Assembly: GCF_017307055.1 (NCBI RefSeq)
Contig: NZ_JAFLEQ010000011.1
Span: 46,093-91,133 of the forward strand
DNA: 45,041 bases
Direction of reading: 5' to 3'
Source: Corynebacterium mendelii
GTDB taxonomy: Bacteria; Actinomycetota; Actinomycetes; Mycobacteriales; Mycobacteriaceae
Under the pieces are notes generated by a model, which worked only from the letters and a program-made list of their open reading frames with translations, did not search any database and was not told where the DNA came from. A program made the position numbers and the translations under genes. The stretch's first letter is position 1; each line of letters starts with the position of its first letter. Positions 25,288 through 34,199 of the stretch are shown piece by piece.

Positions 25288-26390
25288 GATGTCCTCACCA
25301 TTTCATCGGTGGGCGGGTGGGCTACAAGTGACACACACCGCAAGCCCCGGCCCGCTGTCGGGGTTTGTTTCATCCACGCTAGTGCAGCCGGCAGCGCCGG
25401 GTGGGCGGGACCCGGCCGGCACCCCGCATCCACCGGGACGACGGTTGTGCACTCGGCTGTGGCCGGGCCTGCCGGCTGCCGGCCCGCACCTGTCGTAAAA
25501 CGCCTGAACCACTACCCCCGGTGACTGTGGAATCTGTCACTGTCGGTGGTGGGCATCGGGCGATCCGCACGACCCCATAACGGGGGGAGGGAAAGGAAAT
25601 GCGCAGGAAACTATGAGCGTCACACATTCACGCCAAGGGGTGGTCGTGAGGGGTGTTTTGGTAAGGGGATAAAACCGTGAAAATAACCGTTACACTGCAT
25701 TTCCCTATCATCTGTCGGCAAAAGTTATGTCTGTGATTACCTAACCGGTATCGGGGTCGCAGTGACACAATGACACTTTTCCTTTCTTTGCCCCAGTCGC
25801 GGATGATAACCCCAGAAGAGGATGGACGGGTGCCCCCGATAGGGGTGGGTGGGCATGAAAACCAGCCGCCATGTGGGGTTGCTCCCACCCCTTCTTGGCC
25901 GGCGGCTGGCGCGGTCTGCGGCGGGTGTCCGGTGGGGTGTGCCGGTATCGGGCGGCATCCGGCGCCGTCGTTTCGGTCGGTGGCGGTGGAATAGCCGGCG
26001 GCGCGGCCCCGGCTGCTTTTTTCGGGGCGGTACCACCCAGCGCACCCCCGCGGATGTATCGATGGTGCTTTTTTCTCCTGTGTGGCAGCTGCGGTACGGG
26101 TGCCGGGGTGTTTGTGCTCACGGTGCGCCGGGCAGCGGAAACAGGCGGTAGCGGGGGCTGCCACGGGCTGCCGGAAAGATATGCCCATACCGCTGGTGGG
26201 GTAATCGGACATAATCCCACGGCCGGGCCGGGGAGGGAAAAAAGTTTTGGGGTGGGTGCTATGTCGGCGACCGCCCCGGGGGTGGGTTATTTCGCGATAG
26301 GGTCCGTCGGACGAGTGTTTCGCGGCCGGTGAACCACCGCCCGAGGAGTGGTGTTTTTCCTGCCGCGGACAAGGACAGAAAGGCACATCC
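25288..26390. other. 1.1-kb intergenic region between divergent GT2 and sialidase genes
   Basis: No gene of normal size is supported. Two tiny plus-strand frames follow Shine-Dalgarno-like sequences: ATG 25613-25672 (19 aa, after AGGAAACT) and GTG 25677-25736 (19 aa, after AAGGGG), the second starting 4 nt after the first ends. They may be leader peptides or chance. The stretch 25600-25790 is AT-richer than the rest. The region should include promoters for the glycosyltransferase and the sialidase. Confidence 0.4.
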
Positions 26391-29300
26391 ATGACTGTGT
26401 TGACAAAGCTCAAGCCGGTGACAGCCGCCCTGGCCGCCCTGGCTTTGGGCGCTGCGGCAGTAGGGGTACCGCAAGCCCAGGCCGCGCCCGGTGATCCGCC
26501 GCCGCCGGAATTCGCCGCAGGCCCCGCGGGCTATGACGTTGACCCCGATATGACCGCTGACCCGCTGTTTGAGACCGTGGAACTGGCCCACGGGGGTGAT
26601 GACGGATTCAACTGCTACCGCATTCCGTCCCTCGGTGTGGCCACAGATGGCACGGTTTTGGCCAGCTACGACGGTCGCCCCCACAACTGCCAGGACGCCC
26701 CGCAGGGCAACTCCATTGTTTTGCGGCGCAGTACCGACAGTGGCGGCAGCTGGACGGATCCGGTGGAAATCGCCCCGGGGCAAAACCACGGGCAGAAATT
26801 CGGCTACTCCGATCCGTCGGTGATCACCGACTGGCAGACCGGCACCATTTTCAACTTCCACGTCAAGTCCTTCAACACCGGTATCGGCGGCTCCCGGCAG
26901 GGCACTGACCCCGATGACCGCAATGTCATCCACGCCGCCTACGCCAAGTCCACCGACAACGGGTTGAACTGGACATACGACCATGTCATCACCGGGGACG
27001 TCACCAACCAGAGCGATTGGCGCGCCCGTTTCGCCACCTCCGGCAACGGCATCCAGAAGCAGTACGAGCCGCATGCCGGCCGGCTGATCCAACCGGCGAT
27101 GGTCATCCGTCCCGGCCAGTGGGGCAATGTGGCATGGTATTCCGATGATCATGGCGAGACCTGGCAGGCCGGTGAGCTGTTTGGCAACCACGGTGACGAA
27201 AACAAAATGGTCGAACTGTCGGACGGGCGGATCATGGACAACAGCCGCTCCTCCCGGGGTGGGCAGGGGGTGCGCCTGATTTCCCATTCGGATGACGGCG
27301 GTGACACCTTCACCGACCCGGTGGGGGATCCGAATCTGCCGGATCCGCACAACAATGCGTCGATTATCCGCCTGTTCCCCAACGCGCCCATGGGATCACC
27401 GAAATCGAAGGTGCTGCTGTTTTCGAACACGGCCAACGGGGCGGTGGCTTTCAGCAACCGCAACAACGCCACCATCCGCATGTCCTGCGATGACGGGCAG
27501 ACCTGGCCGGTGGCCAAACTGTTCAAAGCCGACGACATCCAGTACACGTCAATGGCGACCCTGCCCGACGGCACGGTCGGTGTGCTGTGGGAAAACCACA
27601 ACCACGGCGCCCACAACAACATCCACTTCACGAAGTTCAATCTTGCCTGGCTCGGCGGAACATGCATGCAGGCCACAGCCGACGACACTGTCATTGCCGC
27701 CGACTCGTCGGGCGAGGTAATGGTGACGGTATCCAACCCGGTCGGCGGCGCCATCGTCGATCAGCCGGTGCGCTTTACCGCCCCCAGCGGATGGGAGGTC
27801 ACCGCCGACAATCTCACCCTCGCCCCGGGGGAGACCGCCACGATTCCGGTGGTTGTCCGCACCCCGGCCGAGGCCTGGGACGGGAAGAACAAGATCCTGC
27901 TGTCGGTGGCCAACGGCTACCAGATCGCGCAGGATTCCTTCACCGTCACAGTCACCGGCGGGCGGGATGTCTCCCGGGAGGTGACGGTGACATCGGAGGT
28001 CCTCGGCACTGCCGGGAAGGTGCTCACCGAAGGCCAGCAGATCCGTTACCGCTTTGTGGTCAACAATCCCACCCCGCACCCGGTCAATATTGTTCCCTCC
28101 AGCAGCGAATTGGATGGCTTTGACCCCTTCACCACCACGACAGGCAAAAACTGCCGGTGGGGCACCTTCGGCGCCCGCCACAAAGCAAGCTGTGATTTTG
28201 CGTTCTACACCGTCACAGCAGACGATGTGGAACGCGGCCACGTGCAGTTCACAACCACCTGGGCGATCACCCCGAAGGGCGGGCCGACCCGGACCACGGA
28301 AACACTGACGGTGATCACCCCGAAAAATGATGTGTCGCCGACAGTGGTGCACCACACCGCGGTGTCGGTTGAACGGGTGGAACCGGTGGTCTCCGACGGC
28401 AGTGAACAGCAGGTACCCCTGCGGGCCACGGTTGTCGTCGATGATGATGCGCCCCTTCCCGCGGGCAGCGCCATCCGTTTCTACGCCGACGGAATCCAGA
28501 TCGGCCAGAACGATGTTTCCTCCGACAACAGTGCCTCCATTGATGTCACGGTGCCGTCCATCGGCCCGGGCCAGGTGGAAAAAGACTATGCGGTCACAGC
28601 CCGGTTGATCATCCCGGCGGACAAAACCCGCTCTTTCACCACCCGTGACGGTTTCAACACCGTCACTGTCCTGCCGCAGCCGAAACCGGATAGCCCGCGC
28701 CGCGTGACCGTCCACGAGCGCCACCCGGTGGTCTCCAACGGCCAGACACAGACCATTGTGCTGGCTGCCACAGTCACCGGTGCCGACACCAATCCGCAGC
28801 CGGATGTCCGGGTGAGTTTTTTCGTCGACGATGATGCCGTGGCCACCGCCACCACCGGTGATGATGGTCGGGCGGTCGTCGAATACGATGTCGCCAGCCT
28901 TCCGGCCGGCCGGTCCGAACTCACCAGACACATCAGGGCCACCGTTGACCGGGAAGAAAAAGAAACCGAAATCCGTCTGGCGGCCGAAGGCACGGCAGCG
29001 CTGGTGATCAAACCCGTCCCCAGCCCGGTGACCGCGACATCCACCACGACCACCACCGCCACGGTGACGCAAACAACAACAACGACACCGCCGGTGGAAA
29101 CAACGACAGTGGTCACGCCGACAACCGTCACCGAAACCTCCACCACGACGCTGCCACCGGTGACCGAAACAGTCACCAAGCAGCCGGAAACCATCACCAA
29201 ACACCCGGAACCGGCCACGGTGACCCACACCCCGGCCCCGGTGACCACCACGGTGACCACCACACCGCCGGCACAGACAACCACCGCAACAACCAGGGTG

Positions 29301-30263
29301 GAAGTCCCGGTGACAGAAACCGTGACCACAACTCCGGCCACTGTCACCGAAACCACCACGGCCACGACAACGGCCACCACCACCGCACCGGAACCTGTGC
29401 CGATCACCGTGACCACGACCCCACGGCCGGTGACCACCACGGCCACCACCACGGTTGACAGGCCGGTCACCAGTCATGTGACACAGACCGCGACCGCGAC
29501 GAAGACGGTGACAGCCACCTCAACTGCGACGCGGACCTCCACGGTGACAACCGAGGTGGCGGTTCCGACAGCGGTGACAACGACCCTCGTGGTCACCGAA
29601 ACCCCGGTGACGACGGTGACCACCTTCCTCGAACCGGAACCGGCCGAGCCGTCCCCTGCCACGGTGACACACACAGTGACAGCACCGGCCCCCGCCCCGG
29701 TGACCGTGACCACGACACTTCCGGCCCCGCCCACAGAGACCGTGACCGTCACCCCTCCGGCAGCTGCCCCTAAAACAGTCACCACCACTGTCAAGGCGAC
29801 CACCACCGTGACAGCTGATGCGCAGACAGTTACTGTCACCGCTGCTGCTGAGCCGGAACCGGTGGAGATTGAACCGGCCGGTGAGCCGGTGGAGATTGAA
29901 CCGGCTGGTGAGCCGGTGGAGATTGAACCGGCTGGTGAGCCGGAACCGGTGGATAGTCAACCGGCCGGTGCCGGTGACAGTGATCCCGCCGACGGGCGGG
30001 ACAATCCGGAAGAAAAACAACAGCCCGCCCCCAGGGACACGCTGCCACCGGCCGACAACCGGGCCGTGGAGCTGATGGCCGCAACCATGGCCGCGGTACC
30101 TGTGGTGGGTGTTCTCGCCACCGGTGCGGCTGCCGCCATGACCTACGGGCCGGCGCTGATGCAGCTGGTGCCGTGGTGGAACCCACTGCACTCCGATATC
30201 TATGCCGCGCTGGTGAGATGGATGAAGACCGTCATCTTCCCGCTGGCAGGCCCGCTGCCGTAG
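26391..30263 (+). CDS. nanH: Exported sialidase with Thr-rich stalk and C-terminal membrane segment
   Basis: 1290 aa from ATG 26391; AGAAAGG at 26377-26383 is the ribosome-binding site. Signal peptide to about residue 34 (AALAALALGAAAVGVPQAQAAP). Residues ~60-420 form a GH33 six-bladed propeller: Arg 77 in the FNCYRIPSL motif and five Asp boxes (STDSGGSW, STDNGLNW, SDDHGETW, SDDGGDTF, SCDDGQTW). It releases terminal sialic acid from host glycans. Residues ~440-530 look like a NEW3-type beta domain (LTLAPGETATIPVVV), then two or more Ig-like domains to ~870. A ~270-residue Thr/Val/Pro-rich stalk follows, then three EPVEIEPAG repeats, a charged linker and a final hydrophobic segment (MAATMAAVPVVGVLATGAAAAMTYG). 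There is no LPxTG-type signal, so anchoring would be by the membrane helix. The symbol follows C. diphtheriae usage. Confidence 0.92.
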   Translation: MTVLTKLKPVTAALAALALGAAAVGVPQAQAAPGDPPPPEFAAGPAGYDVDPDMTADPLFETVELAHGGDDGFNCYRIPSLGVATDGTVLASYDGRPHNCQDAPQGNSIVLRRSTDSGGSWTDPVEIAPGQNHGQKFGYSDPSVITDWQTGTIFNFHVKSFNTGIGGSRQGTDPDDRNVIHAAYAKSTDNGLNWTYDHVITGDVTNQSDWRARFATSGNGIQKQYEPHAGRLIQPAMVIRPGQWGNVAWYSDDHGETWQAGELFGNHGDENKMVELSDGRIMDNSRSSRGGQGVRLISHSDDGGDTFTDPVGDPNLPDPHNNASIIRLFPNAPMGSPKSKVLLFSNTANGAVAFSNRNNATIRMSCDDGQTWPVAKLFKADDIQYTSMATLPDGTVGVLWENHNHGAHNNIHFTKFNLAWLGGTCMQATADDTVIAADSSGEVMVTVSNPVGGAIVDQPVRFTAPSGWEVTADNLTLAPGETATIPVVVRTPAEAWDGKNKILLSVANGYQIAQDSFTVTVTGGRDVSREVTVTSEVLGTAGKVLTEGQQIRYRFVVNNPTPHPVNIVPSSSELDGFDPFTTTTGKNCRWGTFGARHKASCDFAFYTVTADDVERGHVQFTTTWAITPKGGPTRTTETLTVITPKNDVSPTVVHHTAVSVERVEPVVSDGSEQQVPLRATVVVDDDAPLPAGSAIRFYADGIQIGQNDVSSDNSASIDVTVPSIGPGQVEKDYAVTARLIIPADKTRSFTTRDGFNTVTVLPQPKPDSPRRVTVHERHPVVSNGQTQTIVLAATVTGADTNPQPDVRVSFFVDDDAVATATTGDDGRAVVEYDVASLPAGRSELTRHIRATVDREEKETEIRLAAEGTAALVIKPVPSPVTATSTTTTTATVTQTTTTTPPVETTTVVTPTTVTETSTTTLPPVTETVTKQPETITKHPEPATVTHTPAPVTTTVTTTPPAQTTTATTRVEVPVTETVTTTPATVTETTTATTTATTTAPEPVPITVTTTPRPVTTTATTTVDRPVTSHVTQTATATKTVTATSTATRTSTVTTEVAVPTAVTTTLVVTETPVTTVTTFLEPEPAEPSPATVTHTVTAPAPAPVTVTTTLPAPPTETVTVTPPAAAPKTVTTTVKATTTVTADAQTVTVTAAAEPEPVEIEPAGEPVEIEPAGEPVEIEPAGEPEPVDSQPAGAGDSDPADGRDNPEEKQQPAPRDTLPPADNRAVELMAATMAAVPVVGVLATGAAAAMTYGPALMQLVPWWNPLHSDIYAALVRWMKTVIFPLAGPLP
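29856..29936 (+). repeat. Three tandem 27-bp units in the sialidase stalk
   Basis: Units at 29856-29882, 29883-29909 and 29910-29936 encode EPVEIEPAG three times and are almost identical at DNA level (the first has GAA for GAG and GCC for GCT). A fourth partial unit (EPEPVDSQPAG) follows. Near-identity indicates recent slippage, so copy number may vary between strains. Confidence 0.9.
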
Positions 30264-30392
30264 ACGGCACCAAAGATCCGGGCCACTGCCGGATCCTGAT
30301 CAACAGGCGCCGCGGTGCGGGGGAACCGGGCAGTGCGAGCTGCCGGGTTTGCCCGCACCCCGTATCCCGGCCCAAAGATTCAGGGCAACGTG

Positions 30393-30434
30393 AAACACCC
30401 CGGCCGGAACCATCTAGTGGTTCCGGCCGGGGTG
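30393..30434 (-). terminator. Strong terminator hairpin between the sialidase gene and tRNA-Leu
   Basis: A perfect 17-bp inverted repeat, 30396-30412 with 30418-30434, has the 5-nt loop TCTAG. On the minus strand it is followed by TTTCACGTT and lies 12 nt after tRNA-Leu, so it ends that transcript. It could also stop read-through from the sialidase on the plus strand, where no T-tract follows. Confidence 0.85.
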
Positions 30435-30446
30435 GTGCACATGCTG

Positions 30447-30530
30447 TGGGCGAAGGGGGACTTGAACCCCCACGTCCTAGAAGGACACTGGCACCTGAAG
30501 CCAGCGCGTCTACCATTCCGCCACTCGCCC
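30447..30530 (-). tRNA. tRNA-Leu (anticodon CAG)
   Basis: 84-nt class II tRNA on the minus strand. The acceptor GGGCGAG pairs with TTCGCCC (one G-T), the anticodon stem is CTGGC/GCCAG with the loop TTCAGGT giving CAG, there is a long variable arm (TGTCCTTCTAGGACG), and the T arm is GGGGGTTCAAGTCCCCC. CCA is not encoded. It reads CTG codons, abundant in these genes. Confidence 0.96.
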
Positions 30531-30563
30531 GAGTGTTGGACTCCGCGTGGAGCGGTTAAAAAC

Positions 30564-30591
30564 ATATCACGCAGATGCCCACCACCACCAA
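30564..30591 (-). promoter_or_regulatory. Candidate promoter of tRNA-Leu
   Basis: On the minus strand TTGGTG (30591-30586), a 16-bp spacer and TGATAT (30569-30564) lie 33 nt upstream of the tRNA 5' end. Identified by eye. Confidence 0.45.
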
Positions 30592-30684
30592 ATCAGCGTA
30601 TGTTTTGGCAGGTGGAAGGCCATGGGGGAGGGATGGAACGGGGATCGCGGGCACGTATTTCGCCGGGTTTTTCCGCCGTGCGTG

Positions 30685-30715
30685 TTGTGTTGCCGGGTCC
30701 TGTGCCACCTATACT
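30685..30715 (+). promoter_or_regulatory. Candidate promoter of the fhaA gene cluster
   Basis: A good -10 hexamer TATACT at 30710-30715 is preceded by TTGTGT at 30685-30690 (19-bp spacer). It would give a leader of about 145 nt before the GTG start at 30867. Likely the main promoter for the cluster; the -35 is weak. Confidence 0.4.
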
Positions 30716-30866
30716 TCGCAGCAACACCGTGCGGGAGATTCCCGGCAACGTTGACAGATCAATCCATGACCGGATGCGGCGGTGGACGGTCGGTACTGTC
30801 CCATCCGGGAATTCCGGTGTCCCTTCCATAACCTGCCGGGGATCGCAAAAGGAGCGTGAACGCGAC

Positions 30867-31868
30867 GTGTCAGTACGCAAGTACTTCACCAATTTCGATC
30901 AGAAACTGCAGAGAATGGACCGTAAACTGCAGCGGCGGATGACCAACAGTTTCGCTTTTTTGATGGGCGGGAAAATCGTTGTCAGCGAGTTTGAGCAGGC
31001 GCTGTGCGAGGAAATGGCCCACAACCGGGTGGTGGGTGCCGGCGGCACCGAAGTACCCAACGTGTTCCGGGCGCAGGTGTCGCCGAAAGATTTCGCCAAC
31101 CTGGTCTCGGTCAATCCCGGCTTGGCGGGTAACTGCGCCGACATGCTGTCGCGTCTGGCCCGCAACGAAGGCTGGAGCAGGGCGGGGGCCGTGGTGGTCA
31201 GCATTGTCGAATCCCCGAAGCTGCGGACCGGCCAGTTGAACTGTGAGTCACACACCGATCCCGCCCCCGCGGCCGCCAGTGCTTTCATCGACGCCGACGG
31301 CACAGTGGTCGGCGGCACCGCCGTCACCCCGCCGCAGCGTGACCACCGGCAGGTTCCGTCCGTGCCGGGTCGGCCGGCCGTGCCGGAGGCGCCACTTGAC
31401 GGTGGTGCGGCCACCTACCGGGGCGGGCGACTCTATCCCGCCGACCCGGCGGCGGGTCCCGCCGGACTGGCCGGGGGACACCCGGCCCAGCCCGGGCACA
31501 CCGGCGGCGGCATGCCGGCCCCGGCCAGTCCCACGGGCGCCTACCCGCCGGAACCGGTCAGACATGCGCCGACGGTGACACTGCTGTTGCAGGACGGATC
31601 CTCCCGCACATATCTGGTGATGGAGGGCGCCAACATCATCGGCCGTGCCAGTGATGTCGATTTCCGTCTGCCCGACACCGGGGTGTCCCGGCGGCACGCC
31701 GAAATAACCTGGGACGGCCGGGATGCGGTGCTGGTGGATCTGCACTCCAGAAACGGCACCATGGTCAACAACATTCCCGTTGACAACTGGCAGCTGGCCG
31801 ACGGGGATGTCATCACCATCGGCCACTCCTACATTGAAGTGCGCATCACCGGTGAAACCGGGATGTAG
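30867..31868 (+). CDS. fhaA: FhaA, DUF3662 and FHA domain protein
   Basis: 333 aa from GTG 30867; AAAGGAG at 30848-30854 is the nearest ribosome-binding site. The N-terminal DUF3662 domain starts KYFTNFDQKLQRMDRKLQRRM and includes VSEFEQALCEEMAHN. A Pro/Gly/Ala-rich linker of about 90 residues follows. The C-terminal FHA domain shows NIIGRASDVDFRLPDTGVSRRHAEI and SRNGTMVNN, the phospho-Thr-binding loops (GR, SxRH, NG) complete. In mycobacteria FhaA is phosphorylated by PknB and binds the lipid II flippase MviN, slowing peptidoglycan synthesis. First gene of the cluster; 186 bp separate it from fhaB. Cytosolic adaptor. Confidence 0.95.
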   Translation: MSVRKYFTNFDQKLQRMDRKLQRRMTNSFAFLMGGKIVVSEFEQALCEEMAHNRVVGAGGTEVPNVFRAQVSPKDFANLVSVNPGLAGNCADMLSRLARNEGWSRAGAVVVSIVESPKLRTGQLNCESHTDPAPAAASAFIDADGTVVGGTAVTPPQRDHRQVPSVPGRPAVPEAPLDGGAATYRGGRLYPADPAAGPAGLAGGHPAQPGHTGGGMPAPASPTGAYPPEPVRHAPTVTLLLQDGSSRTYLVMEGANIIGRASDVDFRLPDTGVSRRHAEITWDGRDAVLVDLHSRNGTMVNNIPVDNWQLADGDVITIGHSYIEVRITGETGM

Positions 31869-32054
31869 ACCGGCCCGCCCGTCAAAAGTCCGCCCGCACC
31901 CGGCCTGCCGGGTTGTTGCGGCAGCTGCGTCGGCATGCCGGCGGTGGTTGTTCGGCTAATCTGGGTGTGGTGTCTGTGCCGGGGCACAAGGGAAGACCAC
32001 AGAAGTGCCCGGCCGCCGTTTTTGGCTTTCGTTACCGACGAGGGAGCTTGACAT

Positions 32055-32510
32055 ATGGAATCCAACATCGTGCTGTTGGCGCTGAAATTCGCCCTTCTGG
32101 CACTGGTGTGGCTGTTTGTGCTGGCCGCTGTCGTCGGCATGGGGAAGTCGTTTTCTTTCGCCCCCACCACCGGCGGTGGGGGCGGCAGAAGCAAAAAGCA
32201 GCCCACCGAAATGGTGGTGCTGACCGGCCCGCACGCCGGAACGAACCATCAGCTGTCCGCCGAGGGCACCCAGACGGTGATCATCGGCCGCGATCGCGAC
32301 TGCCAGGTCTCATTGCCGCAGGACGGTTTCATCTCCCAGCAGCATCTGCAGCTCACGCGGGAAGCCAGCGGCCGCTGGTCGGCCCGTGACCTGAATTCCC
32401 AGAACGGAACCATCATCTACCCGGCCCCGGGGCAGACGCTTGCGGGATCAAGGCCTGTGACAGCCGGTACCGAATTTCTGATCGGCGAATCGCTGGTGAG
32501 ACTGACATGA
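32055..32510 (+). CDS. fhaB: FhaB, membrane-anchored FHA domain protein
   Basis: 151 aa from ATG 32055 with AGGGAG at 32041-32046. One N-terminal membrane helix (LLALKFALLALVWLFVLAAVVGMG), a Gly-rich basic linker, then a C-terminal FHA domain with IIGRDRDCQVSLPQDGFISQQHLQL and LNSQNGTII. Residue SQQH replaces the usual SRxH, so the phospho-Thr-contact Arg is missing from that loop. In mycobacteria the orthologue (FipA/Rv0019c) links phosphorylation to division. It overlaps pstP by 4 nt. A TAATCT at 31957-31962 in the gap before it could be a -10 of an internal promoter. Confidence 0.93.
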   Translation: MESNIVLLALKFALLALVWLFVLAAVVGMGKSFSFAPTTGGGGGRSKKQPTEMVVLTGPHAGTNHQLSAEGTQTVIIGRDRDCQVSLPQDGFISQQHLQLTREASGRWSARDLNSQNGTIIYPAPGQTLAGSRPVTAGTEFLIGESLVRLT

Positions 32511-34192
32511 GCGTGAAACTCTTCTACGCCATCCGCTCCGACAGGGGGCTGGTGCGACGCAACAACGAGGACTCGGCCTACGCCGGGCCCCATCTGATCG
32601 CGCTGTCCGACGGGATGGGTGGCCATGCCGCCGGGGAAGTGGCCTCCGCGCTGATGATCGAGCAGATCAAAAAACTGGATGCCGATCACGGCGACAACGA
32701 CATGCTGGCGCTTCTGGGGTCGGTGGCCGATGACGGCAACCGGGCCATTGCCGCCGGGGTGCGCAATGATCCTTCCACCGACGGGATGGGCACCACATTG
32801 ACCGCCCTGCTGCTCGGCGGCGATGAACTGGCGATGATCCATGTCGGTGATTCCCGCGGCTACCGGCTGCGCGACGGCAAGCTGGAGCAGATCACCGTCG
32901 ATGACACCCTGGTGCAGAAGATGGTGGAGGAAGGTTCCCTCACCCCCGCGGAGGTCTCCGACCATCCGCAGCGCTCCATGCTGCTCAAGGCCTACACCGG
33001 CCGACCCGTGGAGCCGCTGCTGACCAACCTCGGTCCCCGGGTCGGCGACCGGTACATGATCTGCTCCGACGGGTTGAGTGACCCGGTCAGTTTCGACACC
33101 ATCGAAACAGCCATGAACCAGGCCCCCAGCCCGCAGGCCGCGGCCGACCGGCTGGTGGAGCTGGCCATGCAGGCCGGCGGGCCGGACAACATCACTGTCG
33201 TTGTCGCCGACATCGTCGACGATGAGACTGCCGGTGATGATCCGCTGCCGGTGACCCCGCTGCTGGTCGGGGCGATCAACCCGGATGACCCGGAAGTACC
33301 CCGCCCCGATACGGCGGCGGGCCGTGCCGCGGAACTGGCGGCCCGCACCCCGCGGGAAATCCCGCCCGCCCCTGATGGCCCGCACCCGGATCTTCCCGTC
33401 ATTGCCGCCCCGCCGCCGCTGGCGGCCGGGCCCGGCAGCGGGAAAAACAACCCCCGCTCCCGCCGCGGCCCGCTGGTGGTGCTGGTTCTGGCGGTGGTGC
33501 TGCTGGTGGTGGCCGCCGCGGGGTGGGCGATCTCCGACAGGTTGTCCAACGACTATTTCGTGACCACCAACAACGAGGCGATCGTCATTGACCAGGGTGT
33601 CGACCAGGTGGTGTTCGGCCGTAGTTTGCACCACCGCTACCAGGCGACCTGTCTGGACACCACCGGGCGGGTGTCCCTGATTGATCCGGCCGCCGCCGAC
33701 GGCGACGCCGCGGCTCTGCCGGACGGCTGCAGCCTGTTCACCCTGTCGGATCTCGCCGCCGCGGACCGCGGGGCGGTGGCCACCCTCACCGGCGGCAGCT
33801 ATGACACGGTTGTCACCCAAATCCAGCGGCTGGCCGACCGGGCGCTGCCGGTGTGCGTGACCCGCACCCCGGCAACGACCACCACTGAACCGAGTGCCGC
33901 GACCACCGCCGCGGAAGAATCCGCCACAGGCGAACCCACCGCCACAGGGGAAGAACCCGCCGCGGAAGAGACCACAACCACAGGGGAAGAACCCGCCACA
34001 GAAGAGACCACCGCCGCTGATGCGACTGCGACCGACGCACCGTCTGAGGGTGAACCCACCGACGCCGCATCGGCCACCACCACCGGTGAACCGTCGGCGT
34101 CCCCGTCGGAAACCGCAGCCGCAACCGCGACCAGCACCAACCGGTCCGGCAGCAGGACACAGCCCGGAATCGATTGCCGGGAGGTGAACTGA
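32507..34192 (+). CDS. pstP: PstP, PP2C-type Ser/Thr phosphatase
   Basis: 561 aa, starting within the fhaB stop (ATGA). Residues ~1-240 are a PP2C (PPM) domain: RRNNEDSAYAG, ALSDGMGGHAAGE, DGMGTTLTALLLGG, MIHVGDSRGYRL, YMICSDGLSDPV and GGPDNITVVVADI, which contain the metal-binding Asp residues. A juxtamembrane Pro-rich linker and one membrane helix (VVLVLAVVLLVVAAAGWAI, ~325-343) follow. An extracellular domain ends in a long Thr/Glu/Ala-rich tail with a 12-aa tandem repeat (TGEEPAxEETTx) at 33944-34009. It dephosphorylates PknA/PknB and their targets. Orthologues are shorter (~500 aa or less); the acidic tail is the extra part. RodA follows after 7 nt. Confidence 0.95.
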   Translation: MSVKLFYAIRSDRGLVRRNNEDSAYAGPHLIALSDGMGGHAAGEVASALMIEQIKKLDADHGDNDMLALLGSVADDGNRAIAAGVRNDPSTDGMGTTLTALLLGGDELAMIHVGDSRGYRLRDGKLEQITVDDTLVQKMVEEGSLTPAEVSDHPQRSMLLKAYTGRPVEPLLTNLGPRVGDRYMICSDGLSDPVSFDTIETAMNQAPSPQAAADRLVELAMQAGGPDNITVVVADIVDDETAGDDPLPVTPLLVGAINPDDPEVPRPDTAAGRAAELAARTPREIPPAPDGPHPDLPVIAAPPPLAAGPGSGKNNPRSRRGPLVVLVLAVVLLVVAAAGWAISDRLSNDYFVTTNNEAIVIDQGVDQVVFGRSLHHRYQATCLDTTGRVSLIDPAAADGDAAALPDGCSLFTLSDLAAADRGAVATLTGGSYDTVVTQIQRLADRALPVCVTRTPATTTTEPSAATTAAEESATGEPTATGEEPAAEETTTTGEEPATEETTAADATATDAPSEGEPTDAASATTTGEPSASPSETAAATATSTNRSGSRTQPGIDCREVN

Positions 34193-34199
34193 AAAAGCC

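Noticed and set aside
25628..26413. 261-aa minus-strand frame upstream of the sialidase
   Set aside because: Composition (His, Pro, Arg, Gly) and lack of a ribosome-binding site argue against a gene; it also overlaps the sialidase start.
27549..29477. 642-aa minus-strand frame inside the sialidase gene
   Set aside because: Antisense shadow with His/Arg/Gly-rich, repetitive composition; the plus-strand sialidase has clear domains.
29020..29870. Thr-rich DNA repeats considered as a CRISPR or satellite array
   Set aside because: The periodicity is codon-level (ACC ACG ACA Thr codons) within an open frame, with no spacer-repeat pattern.
30315..30866. Extending fhaA upstream across the tRNA-Leu region
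   Set aside because: The frame is open, but it overlaps tRNA-Leu and its terminator, and the DUF3662 domain starts right after GTG 30867.
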